A stretch of DNA of 64,000 nucleotides, taken from NCBI RefSeq assembly GCF_005048155.1, contig NZ_SUMB01000001.1, positions 496,001 through 560,000 on the forward strand, in the 5' to 3' direction. Below the pieces are notes generated by a model. It worked only from the letters and a program-made list of their open reading frames with translations, was not told the DNA's origin and did not search any database. Origin of the DNA: Streptomyces piniterrae. GTDB lineage: Bacteria; Actinomycetota; Actinomycetes; Streptomycetales; Streptomycetaceae. This document shows positions 8,177 to 16,738 of the stretch, in pieces; the stretch's first letter is position 1, and each line of letters begins with the position of its first letter. Position numbers and translations under genes: made by a program.

Positions 8177-10630
8177 TCATGCGCGCGGCAGGTCGAGCCA
8201 GCGAGTCGTGTCGGGGGCGATGGTGTACGAGCGGCCCCCCAGCCACACCCGTACCGGCGCCGGGTCCGATTCCGGTACCGCGATCCGCACCCGGCCCGCA
8301 CGGATGCGCAGATCGACGTCCCAGTGGCTGCCGTAGCGCAGCCGTACCCGGAACTTCGAGAACTGGGGGAGCGGCGCCGGATCGAGCCACAGCGTGTGTT
8401 CGCGGGCCTCCAGGCCGGTCATGCCGCGCTGGACGAAGTCCAGGGTGCCGGCCATCGCGCCCAGGTGGATGCCCTCGGCGGTGGTGCCGCCCTGGACGTC
8501 CGCCACATCGCCGGCCAGCGCCTCCTCGCAGTACCTCCAGGCGTCGGCGCGGCGCGCGCGGGCCAGCACCCACGCATGGACCACGGCGCTGAGCGTCGAG
8601 CCGTGACTGGTGCGGTGCAGGTAGTAGTCGACGGTGGCGCGCCAGACGTCGTCGTCGACCGTGTACCCCAGTTGCCGGAACACGGCGGCCAGCTCCGCCG
8701 GCGCGAAGAGGTAGCCCAGCATCAGCACATCGGCCTGCTTGGACGCCTGGTAGCGGTTGACGGTGTCGCCCTCCGCCTCCAGGATCCGGTCCAGCCGCCG
8801 GATGTCGCCGTACCGGCCGCGGTACCCGTCCCAGTCGAGTTCGGCCAGGTCCGCGTAGCCCGCGAACTGGCTGATGACGCCCTGGTGGAACGGCACATGG
8901 AGCCGGTGCGCGAGCTCGTCCCAGCGCTCCTGCTCGTCCTGGGCGAGCTGGATCCGCTCGAAGAGCTGCTGCCGGCGCACCTCGGGGAGCCCATGGCAGA
9001 GTTCCAGCGCCCGCATCAGCACCCAGGCGGCCGTGACGTTCGTATAGGCGTTGTCGTCCAGCCCGGGTTCCGCGGCATCCGGATATCCGTCGTGGTACTC
9101 GTCGGGGCCGACGACCCCGCGGATGCGGTAGCGGCCCAGGTCCGGGTCCCAGACCGCGCCGGCCGCCCAGAAGCGGGCGATCTGGAGCAGCATCTCCGCG
9201 CCCTTGGTGTGCAGGAATGTGGTGTCCCCGCTGGCCTGGCAGTACCGCCACACGTTGTACGCCACCGCGGAGCCCACGTGGTGCTGGAGCCGGGAGTGAT
9301 CGGGCAGCCAGCGCCCCGAGCGCGGGTTGAGATGGAACTCCTGGGTCTCCTCACGGCCGTCGGCGCCGCTCTGCCACGGGTACATCGCCCCGGCCAGGCC
9401 CGCCGCGGCGGCGGCCCGGCAGGCGGCCGGCAGCCGCCGGTAGCGATAACCGAGCAGCGCACGGGAGACCTCGGGGAAGTGCAGGTCCAGGAAGGGCAGC
9501 ACGAACAGTTCGTCCCAGAAGACATGGCCGCGGTACGCCTCGCCGTGCAGGCCGCGCGCCGGTACGCCGACGTCGAGTTCGGCGGTGTGCGGGGACAGCG
9601 TCTGGAGGACGTGGAAAAGATGCAGCCGCAGAATCCGGCCCGAGTCCCCGGGGACGTCCAGCTTCGACTGCTGCCACAGGTGCGCCCAGGCGCGCTGGTG
9701 GGAGGCGAGCAGCCGGGGGAAGTCCGGGGCCCGGCGCACGGCGTCGGCGGCCGCCCTGAGGGGGTTGCTGATCGCCAGGTCGCGGGAGGTGTACAGCGCC
9801 ACGGTCTTGTCGACGACGACGGTGGATCCGGGCTCGACGGGCAGGACGAACGTCTGGAAGGCGCGTCGCCCGGTGAGGTCGGTACGGGGAGCGCCGATGC
9901 CGGGTGGCGCCGCGTCGCCGGACACCGTCTCCCCGGCGGCCGTCTCTCCGGCGTCCGTGCCACTCGCGCGGGTGCGCGCGGCCATGGCGATACGGATGTC
10001 CGAGTCGACGGTGCGGCAGCGCAGCCACACCGTGTCGGTGCCCTCGGAGCCGGTCTCCCAGCCGGTCAGATGCCGGTCCGCCAGTTCCCGGTAGCGCGCC
10101 ACACCGGCGTTGCGGACATCGCCGTCGATCCCGGCCGCCACCTCCACCTCGCCCGCCCACCCGGCGGCCGTGAACGACGTCCGCAGCGCGGCCAGATGCG
10201 GGTCGCCCATGTGCACCAGGCGGCACTGCCCCACGCTCAGCCGCCGCCCGGCCCCGTCCTCGTAGACCGACCAGTGGGTCAGCGTGCCGTGCCGCAGGTC
10301 CAGCGTCTGCCGGTGTTCGGCCAGCTGTGGATCGTCGGGGGACAGCCAGGGGCCGGGAGCCGCGCCCGCCGGCCGCATCCGGTAGCGCAGCGGCAGCCAG
10401 TTGGGCAGGTTGACCAGATCCTCGTTCTCGACCCGGCGCCCCGCCACGGTGGACGTCAACCGGTTGTAGCAGCCCGCCGCGTAGGTGCCCGGGTAGTGCG
10501 CGGGTCCTGGCAGCACCTCGGTGGCGGCACCCCGGGTGACGAAATAGCCGTTGCCGAGCGCGCAGAGCGCCTCGCGCAGCCGCTCCCCGTCGGGGTGGTA
10601 CCCGTCGTAGGACCACGTCCAGGCGGGCAC
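8177..10630 (-). CDS. GH65 disaccharide phosphorylase/hydrolase
   Basis: 817 residues from a GTG two bases after the phosphoglucomutase stop, preceded by GGGGAGAG. The frame stays open upstream but homology begins at VPAWTWSYDGYHPDGE. Family-65 features are the GNGYFVTRGAATE N-terminal domain, GHVFWDELFVLPFLDLHFPE, the catalytic-acid motif GVVGPDEYHDGYPD and DDNAYTNVTAAWVL in the (alpha/alpha)6 barrel, and a C-terminal beta domain. GPDEYH is shared by phosphorylases acting on trehalose, maltose or kojibiose. The adjacent beta-phosphoglucomutase would convert beta-glucose-1-phosphate, favouring phosphorolysis over the hydrolysis often annotated. The pair resembles M. tuberculosis Rv3401-Rv3400 in arrangement. 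Substrate is not determined. Confidence 0.88.
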   Translation of the reverse strand: MPAWTWSYDGYHPDGERLREALCALGNGYFVTRGAATEVLPGPAHYPGTYAAGCYNRLTSTVAGRRVENEDLVNLPNWLPLRYRMRPAGAAPGPWLSPDDPQLAEHRQTLDLRHGTLTHWSVYEDGAGRRLSVGQCRLVHMGDPHLAALRTSFTAAGWAGEVEVAAGIDGDVRNAGVARYRELADRHLTGWETGSEGTDTVWLRCRTVDSDIRIAMAARTRASGTDAGETAAGETVSGDAAPPGIGAPRTDLTGRRAFQTFVLPVEPGSTVVVDKTVALYTSRDLAISNPLRAAADAVRRAPDFPRLLASHQRAWAHLWQQSKLDVPGDSGRILRLHLFHVLQTLSPHTAELDVGVPARGLHGEAYRGHVFWDELFVLPFLDLHFPEVSRALLGYRYRRLPAACRAAAAAGLAGAMYPWQSGADGREETQEFHLNPRSGRWLPDHSRLQHHVGSAVAYNVWRYCQASGDTTFLHTKGAEMLLQIARFWAAGAVWDPDLGRYRIRGVVGPDEYHDGYPDAAEPGLDDNAYTNVTAAWVLMRALELCHGLPEVRRQQLFERIQLAQDEQERWDELAHRLHVPFHQGVISQFAGYADLAELDWDGYRGRYGDIRRLDRILEAEGDTVNRYQASKQADVLMLGYLFAPAELAAVFRQLGYTVDDDVWRATVDYYLHRTSHGSTLSAVVHAWVLARARRADAWRYCEEALAGDVADVQGGTTAEGIHLGAMAGTLDFVQRGMTGLEAREHTLWLDPAPLPQFSKFRVRLRYGSHWDVDLRIRAGRVRIAVPESDPAPVRVWLGGRSYTIAPDTTRWLDLPRA

Positions 10631-10632
10631 CG

Positions 10633-11391
10633 TCAGCTCTCCCCTGACGTCAGCAGCTCGCCGGGATCGGTCACCACCACATCGGCGCCGCGCCGGCGCA
10701 GCTCGGCGGCGTACGGGCCGGTGGCACGGGCCACGCCCACGACGAGCCCGAAGCCGCCGCGCCGGCCGGCCTCGACCCCCGCCAGGGCGTCCTCCAGTAC
10801 GGCGGCGTCCCGGGCCGGGACGCCCAGGCGCCGGACCGCCTCCAGGAACAGTGCCGGGTCCGGCTTGCCCGCCAGACCGAGCCGGCCCGCCTCGTTGCCG
10901 TCCACCACGACGTGGAAGAGCTCCCGGACGCTCGCGACCGACAGCAGCTCGGTCGCATGGCGGGACGCCGAGACCGCCGCGCACGGCACCCGCTCGCGCC
11001 GCAGGACCCCGAGCAGGCGCACGGTGCCGGGCCAGGCGGAGATGGCGCGGGCGTGCAGGCTCGCGGTGAACAGCTCCTCCTTGCGGGCCGCGACGGCCCG
11101 CACCGTGGTGGTTCCCGGCGGGTCGTCCGGCTCGCCCAGCGGCAGCTCCAGACCCCGGGAGGCCAGGAACGCGGCCGCCCCGTCCAGCCGGGACCGGCCG
11201 TCGACATAGCGCAGATAGTCGTCCATCGGGTCGAACGGCCGCTGTACGCCCGCGGCCGTCAGACAGGCGTCGAAGGCGTCCTTCCAGGCCGCGGCGTGCA
11301 CCCGGGCGGAGTCGGTGATGACTCCGTCCGTGTCGAAGACGACGGCCCGTACGGAGCGCAGGCACGCGGCCAGGGCTGGTGCGGCGGTCAT
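10633..11391 (-). CDS. HAD-superfamily beta-phosphoglucomutase
   Basis: 252 residues, start ATG with GAAGGGA upstream. HAD motif I is VVFDTDGVITDSARVHAAAW, a cap domain follows with YLRYVDGRSRLDG, motif II lies in VPCAAVSASRHATELL and motifs III/IV in KPDPALFLEAVRRLG and AAVLEDALAGVEAG. Motif I carries DTD where the family usually has DxD with the second Asp as acid/base, so catalysis is preserved. It would isomerise beta-glucose-1-phosphate to glucose-6-phosphate released by the GH65 enzyme encoded 3 bases downstream, with which it forms an operon. Confidence 0.9.
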   Translation of the reverse strand: MTAAPALAACLRSVRAVVFDTDGVITDSARVHAAAWKDAFDACLTAAGVQRPFDPMDDYLRYVDGRSRLDGAAAFLASRGLELPLGEPDDPPGTTTVRAVAARKEELFTASLHARAISAWPGTVRLLGVLRRERVPCAAVSASRHATELLSVASVRELFHVVVDGNEAGRLGLAGKPDPALFLEAVRRLGVPARDAAVLEDALAGVEAGRRGGFGLVVGVARATGPYAAELRRRGADVVVTDPGELLTSGES

Positions 11392-11542
11392 CGTGACGGA
11401 TCCCTTCGTGAGGGTGCCGTTCCCTTCATGAGGTGCCGTCTCCCATCGCACCACGACTCCCGGGCGGCGGCGCGCCGCGGGGCGCGGGCGCGCTGGCGCG
11501 CGGTTCGGCCGGGAGGGGTGTGGCGCGTCTCTGCGGGCCCGG

Positions 11543-11577
11543 GGGCCGGTCGGCCCCTCGGTGGCGCCGGACGGCCC
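11543..11577. promoter_or_regulatory. Two adjacent DevR/OsdR-type box candidates
   Basis: GGGCC-GGTC-GGCCC at 11543-11556 is perfect and extends to GGGG..CCCC. It is followed at 11564-11577 by GCGCC-GGAC-GGCCC with one mismatch. They lie between the divergent starts of the phosphoglucomutase operon (11391) and the CBS-BON gene (11677) and could serve both. Confidence 0.5.
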
Positions 11578-11676
11578 CTGTGGGCGGCCCGCGCGGCGTC
11601 CGATCGTGGGAGCACGATCCCCCGAGAGGGCATCGCGAGGACCCGCACGCCGCGCCTGCCGAGAGGAGGCCGTGCG

Positions 11677-12291
11677 ATGAAGCACCGGAGAGTCGGCAGC
11701 GTCATGACCGGCGACGTCGTCCGGGCCTGGCGCACGACCCCGCGCAAGGACGTCGAGAGCTGGCTGGACACGTACGACATCAGCGGGCTGCCGGTGGTGG
11801 ACACCGACGACAAGGTGATCGGAGTCGTCTCCACGACCGACCTCCGCCTCACCCGGCAGCGGACCGGCTCGGACGAGCCGCCCACCGCCGGCGAGCTGAT
11901 GTCCGCCCCCGCGGTCACCGTCCGTGCCGACGACTCCCTGGTCCGGGCCGCGCGCTTCATGGCCGAGCACCGCATCGAGCGGCTGCCGGTGGTGGACGAG
12001 GAGGCCCGGCTGGTCGGCATCGTCACCCGGCGCGATCTGCTGCGGATCTTTCTCCGGACGGACGGCGAGATCCGCGACGAGGTGATCGACGAGGTCATGG
12101 TCCGCGCGCTGTGGCTGACCCCCCAGACGGTCGAGGTCGCCGTCCACGACGGGGTGGTGACGCTGCGCGGCCGCCTGGAGAACAGTGCGGATGTCGGCAT
12201 CGCGGTGTCCATGACGCGGCAGATCGACGGCGTGGTGGGGGTGGTCAACCGCCTGACGAATTTGCGGGCCGGGCCGCCGCTTCGGGGGTGA
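11677..12291 (+). CDS. CBS-pair plus BON domain protein (paralogue)
   Basis: 204 residues, start ATG with GAGGAGG upstream. CBS 1 covers VGSVMTGDVVRAW to GVVSTTDLRLTR and CBS 2 covers ELMSAPAVTVRADDS to GIVTRRDLLRIFLRTDGEI. A BON-like tail (TVEVAVHDGVVTLRGRLEN.., IDGVVGVVNRLTN) follows. It is a paralogue of the protein at 6951. The last residues and the TGA lie inside the beginning of a repeated intergenic element, so the C-terminus may have been set by that insertion. Confidence 0.9.
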   Translation: MKHRRVGSVMTGDVVRAWRTTPRKDVESWLDTYDISGLPVVDTDDKVIGVVSTTDLRLTRQRTGSDEPPTAGELMSAPAVTVRADDSLVRAARFMAEHRIERLPVVDEEARLVGIVTRRDLLRIFLRTDGEIRDEVIDEVMVRALWLTPQTVEVAVHDGVVTLRGRLENSADVGIAVSMTRQIDGVVGVVNRLTNLRAGPPLRG

Positions 12292-12447
12292 GCCGGCTTG
12301 GTTCCCGCCGTTTTCGGCTGTCCCGCCGTGGGGGTTTCTCGCCGTTGCGCCTGCGGCGGGCTGTTGTCGCTGCGCTGGGCTGTCGGGTGCGGTTCCGGGC
12401 CCCACGACTCCGTCCCGAGGCCCGGCCCCTCCCGTTGGGGTGGGTGA
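12288..12447 (+). repeat. Intergenic repeat element, copy A
   Basis: About 160 bases from GTGAGCCGGCTTGGTTCCCG to CCCGTTGGGGTGGG. Its reverse complement matches the segment 13066-13271 closely, including GTGGGGGTTT.TCGCCGTTG and CGCCTGCGGCGGGC blocks and the end CTCCCGTTGGGGTGGG. Copy A lacks roughly 45 internal bases present in copy B. Neither copy has an open reading frame. Confidence 0.8.
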
Positions 12448-12551
12448 GAAGAGCGGGGGTGGCGGTTTCGCTGTTGGCTGCGGGGAGTGGTGGGGGGAAA
12501 GAGGGGTGCTTAGGGTCATTTGTGTGAGTACGTGAACGGGCGGAGGAACGG

Positions 12552-13010
12552 ATGACCATGACCAGGGGTCTGCTGGAGACGCTGCCGCCCGAGGGGCGGG
12601 CGCGGCTGGACGGGATCGGCCGTGAGGTGTCGATGCCGCGTGGCGCCCGGGTCTTCGAGGAGGGCAGGCCTGCGGACCGGTTCTGGGTGATCCGCAGCGG
12701 GCGGGTCGCACTCGACCAGCATGTTCCTGGGCGTCGTGCGGCGGTCGTCGAGACGGTCGGCCGGGGCGATCTGCTGGGATGGTCGTGGCTCTTCCCGCCG
12801 TATCTGTGGCATCTGGGCGCGGAGACCGAAAGCCGGGTGGAGGCCCTGGAGTTCGATGCCGCGGTGGTCCGCTCCCTGTGCATGTCCGACCCCGTACTGG
12901 GCCGCGAGATGTACCGGTACGTCGCGGAGACGGTGATCGACCGGCTGCACCGTACGAGGATCCGCCTGCTGGATCTCTACGGCCCCCAGGGCAGCGGCCT
13001 GGAGCGATGA
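12552..13010 (+). CDS. Stand-alone cyclic-nucleotide-binding domain protein
   Basis: 152 residues, ATG preceded by GGAGGA. The whole protein corresponds to a Crp-type cNMP-binding beta-roll ([20 protein letters not shown].., [21 protein letters not shown]) and a dimerisation helix ending [15 protein letters not shown]. There is no helix-turn-helix domain, so it is not a DNA-binding regulator in itself, despite the likely automatic Crp annotation. A paralogue with the same layout is at 16739. It sits between two inverted copies of an intergenic repeat. Ligand and partner are unknown. Confidence 0.85.
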   Translation: MTMTRGLLETLPPEGRARLDGIGREVSMPRGARVFEEGRPADRFWVIRSGRVALDQHVPGRRAAVVETVGRGDLLGWSWLFPPYLWHLGAETESRVEALEFDAAVVRSLCMSDPVLGREMYRYVAETVIDRLHRTRIRLLDLYGPQGSGLER

Positions 13011-13065
13011 GCCCCGGACGCCCGCGCGCGGGAACACACCGTCACCCCCACTCACCTTTCCCCTC

Positions 13066-13271
13066 CCCACCCCAACGGGAGGTGACGGGCCGCGGGACGG
13101 AGTCGTGCGGCCCGTCACCGCACCCGACAGCGCCGCGCAGCGACCCCGCCCGCCGCAGGCGCAACGGCGACAAACCCCCACGCCGCGACAGGCGAAAACG
13201 GCCAGCAACCAAGCCGGCCCGGCCCAAGCGCAGCGTCCCCGCCGACAACGGCGGGAACCAAGCCCGCTCAC
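13066..13271 (-). repeat. Intergenic repeat element, copy B (inverted)
   Basis: About 205 bases, inverted relative to copy A at 12288-12447, so that the pair flanks the cNMP-binding gene. It ends just inside the 3' end of the Rv1733c-like gene. Palindromic blocks such as CGGGCCGCGG and GTGACGGGCC..GGCCCGTCAC could form hairpins and act as a bidirectional terminator. I infer a non-autonomous repeat; similar sequences are, from memory, widespread in Streptomyces. Confidence 0.75.
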
Positions 13272-13846
13272 CCCAACCGGTGCCCCCGCCGCCAAGGATC
13301 TATCTCCGCCCACTCGCGTTCCCACTGCGCCGCGCGCCGGCGGTTGAGCAGGGCGGTGCCGGCCCGCTCTCCGATGAGCAGCAGCAGGCAGGTGCCGCTC
13401 GCGGCCACCGTGCCGATGGCGATGCTCTCGACCCTGGCCTCGGAGGGGCTCACGGGATCGCGCAACAGCACGCCGTGCCCGTTGAGCCATGCCGTGGTCC
13501 GGTCACCGGCCTTGAGGTGCGGTGCCACCGCCGTCTCGCCGGTGCGGGCCGTGCCGTCGGCCGCCGTCCACCGCACCGTCGCGTGCACCCGGGCCGCCGA
13601 GCCGCCCGTGGAGTCGACGCTGACGCGGGCCGGCGGATCCTCCGTCAGTACGGCCGACACGCTGTGCCGGTCCTGGAACTGCCGCTCGTGCGCGGCGCTC
13701 ACCGCGTCCGCTGCCGATATCCCGGCGACCGGCGCCACCACGGCCATCAGCACTCCGGTGACCAGCACCAGCCACGCTTCCGCCACGTCCGTACCGCGCC
13801 GCAGCGGGCCGCGACGCCAGCGCCGGAGCATCCTCTTGAGAGCCAT
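13268..13846 (-). CDS. Rv1733c-family membrane protein
   Basis: 192 residues, start ATG with GAGGGTG upstream. Basic N-terminus, a first transmembrane segment ([20 protein letters not shown], about residues 24-43), an extracytoplasmic domain of about 85 residues ([19 protein letters not shown].., [14 protein letters not shown]) and a second transmembrane segment near [20 protein letters not shown]. This matches the Rv1733c family, whose M. tuberculosis member is a DevR/DosR-regulated dormancy antigen of unknown function. A perfect DevR-type box lies 59 bases upstream, which supports the same control here. Confidence 0.88.
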   Translation of the reverse strand: MALKRMLRRWRRGPLRRGTDVAEAWLVLVTGVLMAVVAPVAGISAADAVSAAHERQFQDRHSVSAVLTEDPPARVSVDSTGGSAARVHATVRWTAADGTARTGETAVAPHLKAGDRTTAWLNGHGVLLRDPVSPSEARVESIAIGTVAASGTCLLLLIGERAGTALLNRRRAAQWEREWAEIDPWRRGHRLG

Positions 13847-13904
13847 CGCGCACCCTCTTTCACCCCTGCCCCCGACGGTCGCACGCCGAACGGCCCGGCG
13901 AGAG

Positions 13905-13918
13905 GGGCCGAACGGCCC
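13905..13918. promoter_or_regulatory. DevR/OsdR-type box candidate
   Basis: GGGCC-GAAC-GGCCC is a perfect inverted repeat with a 4-base spacer, 59 bases upstream of the minus-strand Rv1733c-like gene and 127 bases before the response regulator gene on the plus strand. Confidence 0.55.
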
Positions 13919-13959
13919 TGCCCGGAAGCCGGTGGGCGCCCGCTGCGGGGCAGGGCCAT

Positions 13960-13974
13960 GGGCCCGTTCGGCCC
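13960..13974. promoter_or_regulatory. Second box candidate, 5-base spacer
   Basis: GGGCC-CGTTC-GGCCC, overlapping a further GGGCC-ATG-GGCCC on its left side (from 13953). It lies 71 bases upstream of the response regulator start at 14045 and could mediate autoregulation. The 5-base spacer is less canonical than the site at 13905. Confidence 0.35.
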
Positions 13975-14044
13975 TGGTGCGCCCCTGGGGCCGGGGCCAC
14001 GATGGAAGACGCCCGGCGGAAGCCGACGACAGCCTGGAGGTGCC

Positions 14045-14755
14045 ATGACCGAGGCCGGGGAGTTCTCACCGCAGCATCCGATCCGGGTGTTCCTGCTCGA
14101 CGACCATGAAGTGGTCCGGCGCGGGGTGCAGGACCTGCTCGACGCGGAACCCGACATCGAGGTGGTGGGTGACGCCGGTACGGCCGATCACGCGTTGGCC
14201 CGGGGCCCGGCGCTGCGCCCGCATGTCGCCGTCCTGGACGTGCGGCTGCCGGACGGGGACGGCATCAGCGTCTGCCGTGAACTGCGGTCGCGGATGCCCG
14301 GTCTGGCCTGTCTGATGCTCACCTCGTTCGACGACGACGATGCGCTGCTGGACGCGATCATGTCCGGTGCGGCCGGCTACGTCCTCAAGGAGATAAAGGG
14401 TTCGGACCTGGTCGCCGCGGTGCGTACGGTGGCTTCCGGCCGGTCGATGCTCGATCCGGCGACCACGGCGCGGCTGATGAACAGTCTGCGCGGCGAGGAG
14501 TCCGAGGCGGAGCCGGAGGCGGACGCGCTATCCGGGCTGTCGCCGCGGGAGCGGGAGATCCTGGGTCTGATCGGCGAGGGTTTGACGAACCGTCAGATCG
14601 GTGCCCGGCTCTATCTGTCGGAGAAGACGGTCAAGAATCACATCTCCCGGCTGCTGGCCAAGCTGGGCGTGGAACGCCGTATCCAGGCGGCCGTGCTCGC
14701 CACGCAGGCCCATCCGTCGCCCGCCGGCGACGCCGGGGCGCCGCATCGGACATGA
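14045..14755 (+). CDS. NarL/LuxR response regulator, DevR/OsdR-like
   Basis: 236 residues, start ATG with GGAGG four bases before. The receiver domain has the acidic pair in [18 protein letters not shown], phospho-acceptor Asp65 in [13 protein letters not shown], and the switch Thr/Lys in MLTSFDDDD and GYVLKEIKG. The C-terminal HTH is [20 protein letters not shown]. The match to M. tuberculosis DevR (DosR), as I remember it, runs over the full length, with identical blocks such as [10 protein letters not shown] and EKTVKN. S. coelicolor OsdR is the known Streptomyces equivalent. It is convergent with its likely kinase gene and is expected to bind the GGGCC-N4-GGYCC palindromes of this island. 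Confidence 0.92.
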   Translation: MTEAGEFSPQHPIRVFLLDDHEVVRRGVQDLLDAEPDIEVVGDAGTADHALARGPALRPHVAVLDVRLPDGDGISVCRELRSRMPGLACLMLTSFDDDDALLDAIMSGAAGYVLKEIKGSDLVAAVRTVASGRSMLDPATTARLMNSLRGEESEAEPEADALSGLSPREREILGLIGEGLTNRQIGARLYLSEKTVKNHISRLLAKLGVERRIQAAVLATQAHPSPAGDAGAPHRT

Positions 14756-14805
14756 GGCCCGTCGGGTGACGGACGTTCGCCAGGCCCTGATCCACCGGAC
14801 AGGCC

Positions 14806-16524
14806 CTAGGGGAGCGGCACCGACCAGACCAGGCGGGTCCCGCCCGTTTCCGGTGTCTCGACGGTCAGTTCACCGCCCACGCTCTCGGCCCGTTTGGCGA
14901 GGTTCGACAAACCGCTGCGGCGGCCGTGCGACGGCATGCCCACGCCGTTGTCCGTGACGCTCAGCCGCAGTCGGCCGCCGCGCACGATCAGGGAGATGTC
15001 CACCGTGGTGGCCTGCGCATGCCGGGCGACATTGCTCAGCGCCTCGCCGAGCACCGCCACCACATGCTCCGCGATCTCCGCCGGCACATCGGTGTCGATG
15101 AGCCCTTCCATGTGCAGCGACGGGGTGAAGCCCAGCGGACGTGCCGCCTGTTCCACCGCCGTCACGGTCCGGACCCGCAGTCCATGGCTCGCCCGGCCCG
15201 ACTCATGGGCCCGGAGCCCGAAAATGGTGGACCGAATGATCTTGATCGTCTCGTCCAGATCGTCCACCGCGCGCAGCAGCCGCTCGCTGGCCTCCGGATG
15301 GTCCACGAAGCGCACCGCGCTCTGCAGCGTCATTCCGGTGGCGAAGAGCCGCTGGATGGCCAGATCGTGCAGATCGCGGGCGATCCGGTCATGGTCCTCC
15401 AGGAGCGCGAGCTGCTCGGCGGCCCGGCGCTGTTCGGCCAGCTCCATGGCGAGCGCCGCCTGGCCGGCGAACGTCAGCAGCGGCGCGGTCTCCGGCTCGG
15501 TGAACGGCTCGCGCTCCTGGACGCGGGCCAGCAGCAGCACCCCGCGCACCCGCTCACCGGTGATCATCGGGACGGCGACCGCGGGCCCCAGGCCCGCCCA
15601 GCGCGGCGGCCCCGCCGTGATCCGCGGATCGTTCTCGACGTCCACGCTGATCAGCGGTTTCTTCGCGTCGAAGGCCGCGCCGACGAACGATCCCACACGC
15701 GGCAGCACCAGACCGCGGTGCGCCTCGGCGTCGACACCGGAGGCCAGCGCCACCCGTACCGCGCTCCCGTCCTCGGTGGGCAGCGCCAGGACGCCGAGAT
15801 CGGCGGAGAGGATGCGCCGCGCATGCTCGACGATCATCTCCAGGACCCGCATCTCGTCCGCCCCCGGCAGCAGGCTCGCGACGATCTCTCCGTTGGCCAC
15901 CAGCCAGCGCTGCCGGTAGCGGGCCTCCTCGTACAGCCGGGCGTTCTCGATGGCCACCCCGGCCGCGACCGCCAGCGTCGACAGCACGGTCTCGTCCTGG
16001 GCGTCGAACTCGCCGCCGCCGCGCTTCTCGGTGAGATAGAGGTTGCCGAACACCTCGTCGCGCACCCGGATCGGCACCCCGAGGAAGGAGTGCATCGGCG
16101 GATGATTGGGCGGGAAGCCGTACGACGAGGGGTGCTCGGCCAGTTCCGCCAGCCGCAGCGGCCGGGGGTGCCGGATCAGTTCGCCGAGGATGCCGTGCCC
16201 GGCCGGCAGCGGGCCGATCGCGTCCTGCTGCTCCTGGGTGACCCCGACCGGCAGGAACTGGGTGAGCCGGGTGCCCTCGCCGACCACGCCCAACGCCCCG
16301 TACTCGGCGTCCACGACCACCACCGCCGCCTCGACGATGCGGCGCAGCACCCGTGGCAGATCCAGGCCGCGGCCCACCGACAGCACGGCTTCCAGCAGCA
16401 GATGGGCGGTATCGCCGGAGCCCAGCTGTACGGCCTCGAGACGCTGCTGAAGGTCGTCCGGCAGGGCATCCAGCCGCCGCCGGGCGTCACCTCGTCGGTC
16501 GGTTCGGTCGTCGTCCACCACCAT
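14806..16524 (-). CDS. GAF-GAF sensor histidine kinase, DevS/OsdK-like
   Basis: 572 residues with tandem GAF domains, a HisKA_3 dimerisation domain and HATPase. GAF-A contains GFPPNHPPMHSFLGVPIRVR and FGNLYLTEK, aligning with DevS, where the His of FPPxH is the proximal heme ligand (H149) and the Tyr of LYLT the distal pocket residue. Here they are His141 and Tyr163, so a heme gas or redox sensor is plausible. The phospho-acceptor is His386 in RIARDLHDLAIQRLF; the ATP lid includes DNGVGMPSHGRRSGLSNL. The ATG at 16524 has GGAGG only one base ahead; nearby in-frame GTG codons at 16521 or 16518 are better spaced and may be the real start. Confidence 0.9.
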   Translation of the reverse strand: MVVDDDRTDRRGDARRRLDALPDDLQQRLEAVQLGSGDTAHLLLEAVLSVGRGLDLPRVLRRIVEAAVVVVDAEYGALGVVGEGTRLTQFLPVGVTQEQQDAIGPLPAGHGILGELIRHPRPLRLAELAEHPSSYGFPPNHPPMHSFLGVPIRVRDEVFGNLYLTEKRGGGEFDAQDETVLSTLAVAAGVAIENARLYEEARYRQRWLVANGEIVASLLPGADEMRVLEMIVEHARRILSADLGVLALPTEDGSAVRVALASGVDAEAHRGLVLPRVGSFVGAAFDAKKPLISVDVENDPRITAGPPRWAGLGPAVAVPMITGERVRGVLLLARVQEREPFTEPETAPLLTFAGQAALAMELAEQRRAAEQLALLEDHDRIARDLHDLAIQRLFATGMTLQSAVRFVDHPEASERLLRAVDDLDETIKIIRSTIFGLRAHESGRASHGLRVRTVTAVEQAARPLGFTPSLHMEGLIDTDVPAEIAEHVVAVLGEALSNVARHAQATTVDISLIVRGGRLRLSVTDNGVGMPSHGRRSGLSNLAKRAESVGGELTVETPETGGTRLVWSVPLP

Positions 16525-16637
16525 GCCTCCGCGCCGGCCCGCGCCCCGTGGCGCGGGCCACCTCTCCACCGTAGCCGCCGTGGCCTCACGGGCACCCTGT
16601 GACGGCCAGGGCCCGGGTCCGGGCGGACCGTCCGGAC

Positions 16638-16652
16638 GGGACTTTCGGGCCC
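16638..16652. promoter_or_regulatory. DevR/OsdR-type box candidate between kinase and cNMP genes
   Basis: GGGAC-TTTCG-GGCCC. The left half and TTTC core match the mycobacterial DevR box; the spacer is 5 rather than 4 bases. It lies between the divergent kinase (start 16524) and the cNMP-domain gene (start 16739). Confidence 0.4.
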
Positions 16653-16738
16653 CGAGCCGTGCCGAACAGCCCCTGCCCCGCGGTACGCCGCACGCGCACG
16701 CTGGAGTTCATCGGCGGCGGACACCTCGGAGGACTGCC

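Noticed and set aside
12552..13010. Annotation as a Crp/Fnr transcription factor
   Set aside because: The protein ends before any helix-turn-helix domain, so DNA binding is not supported.
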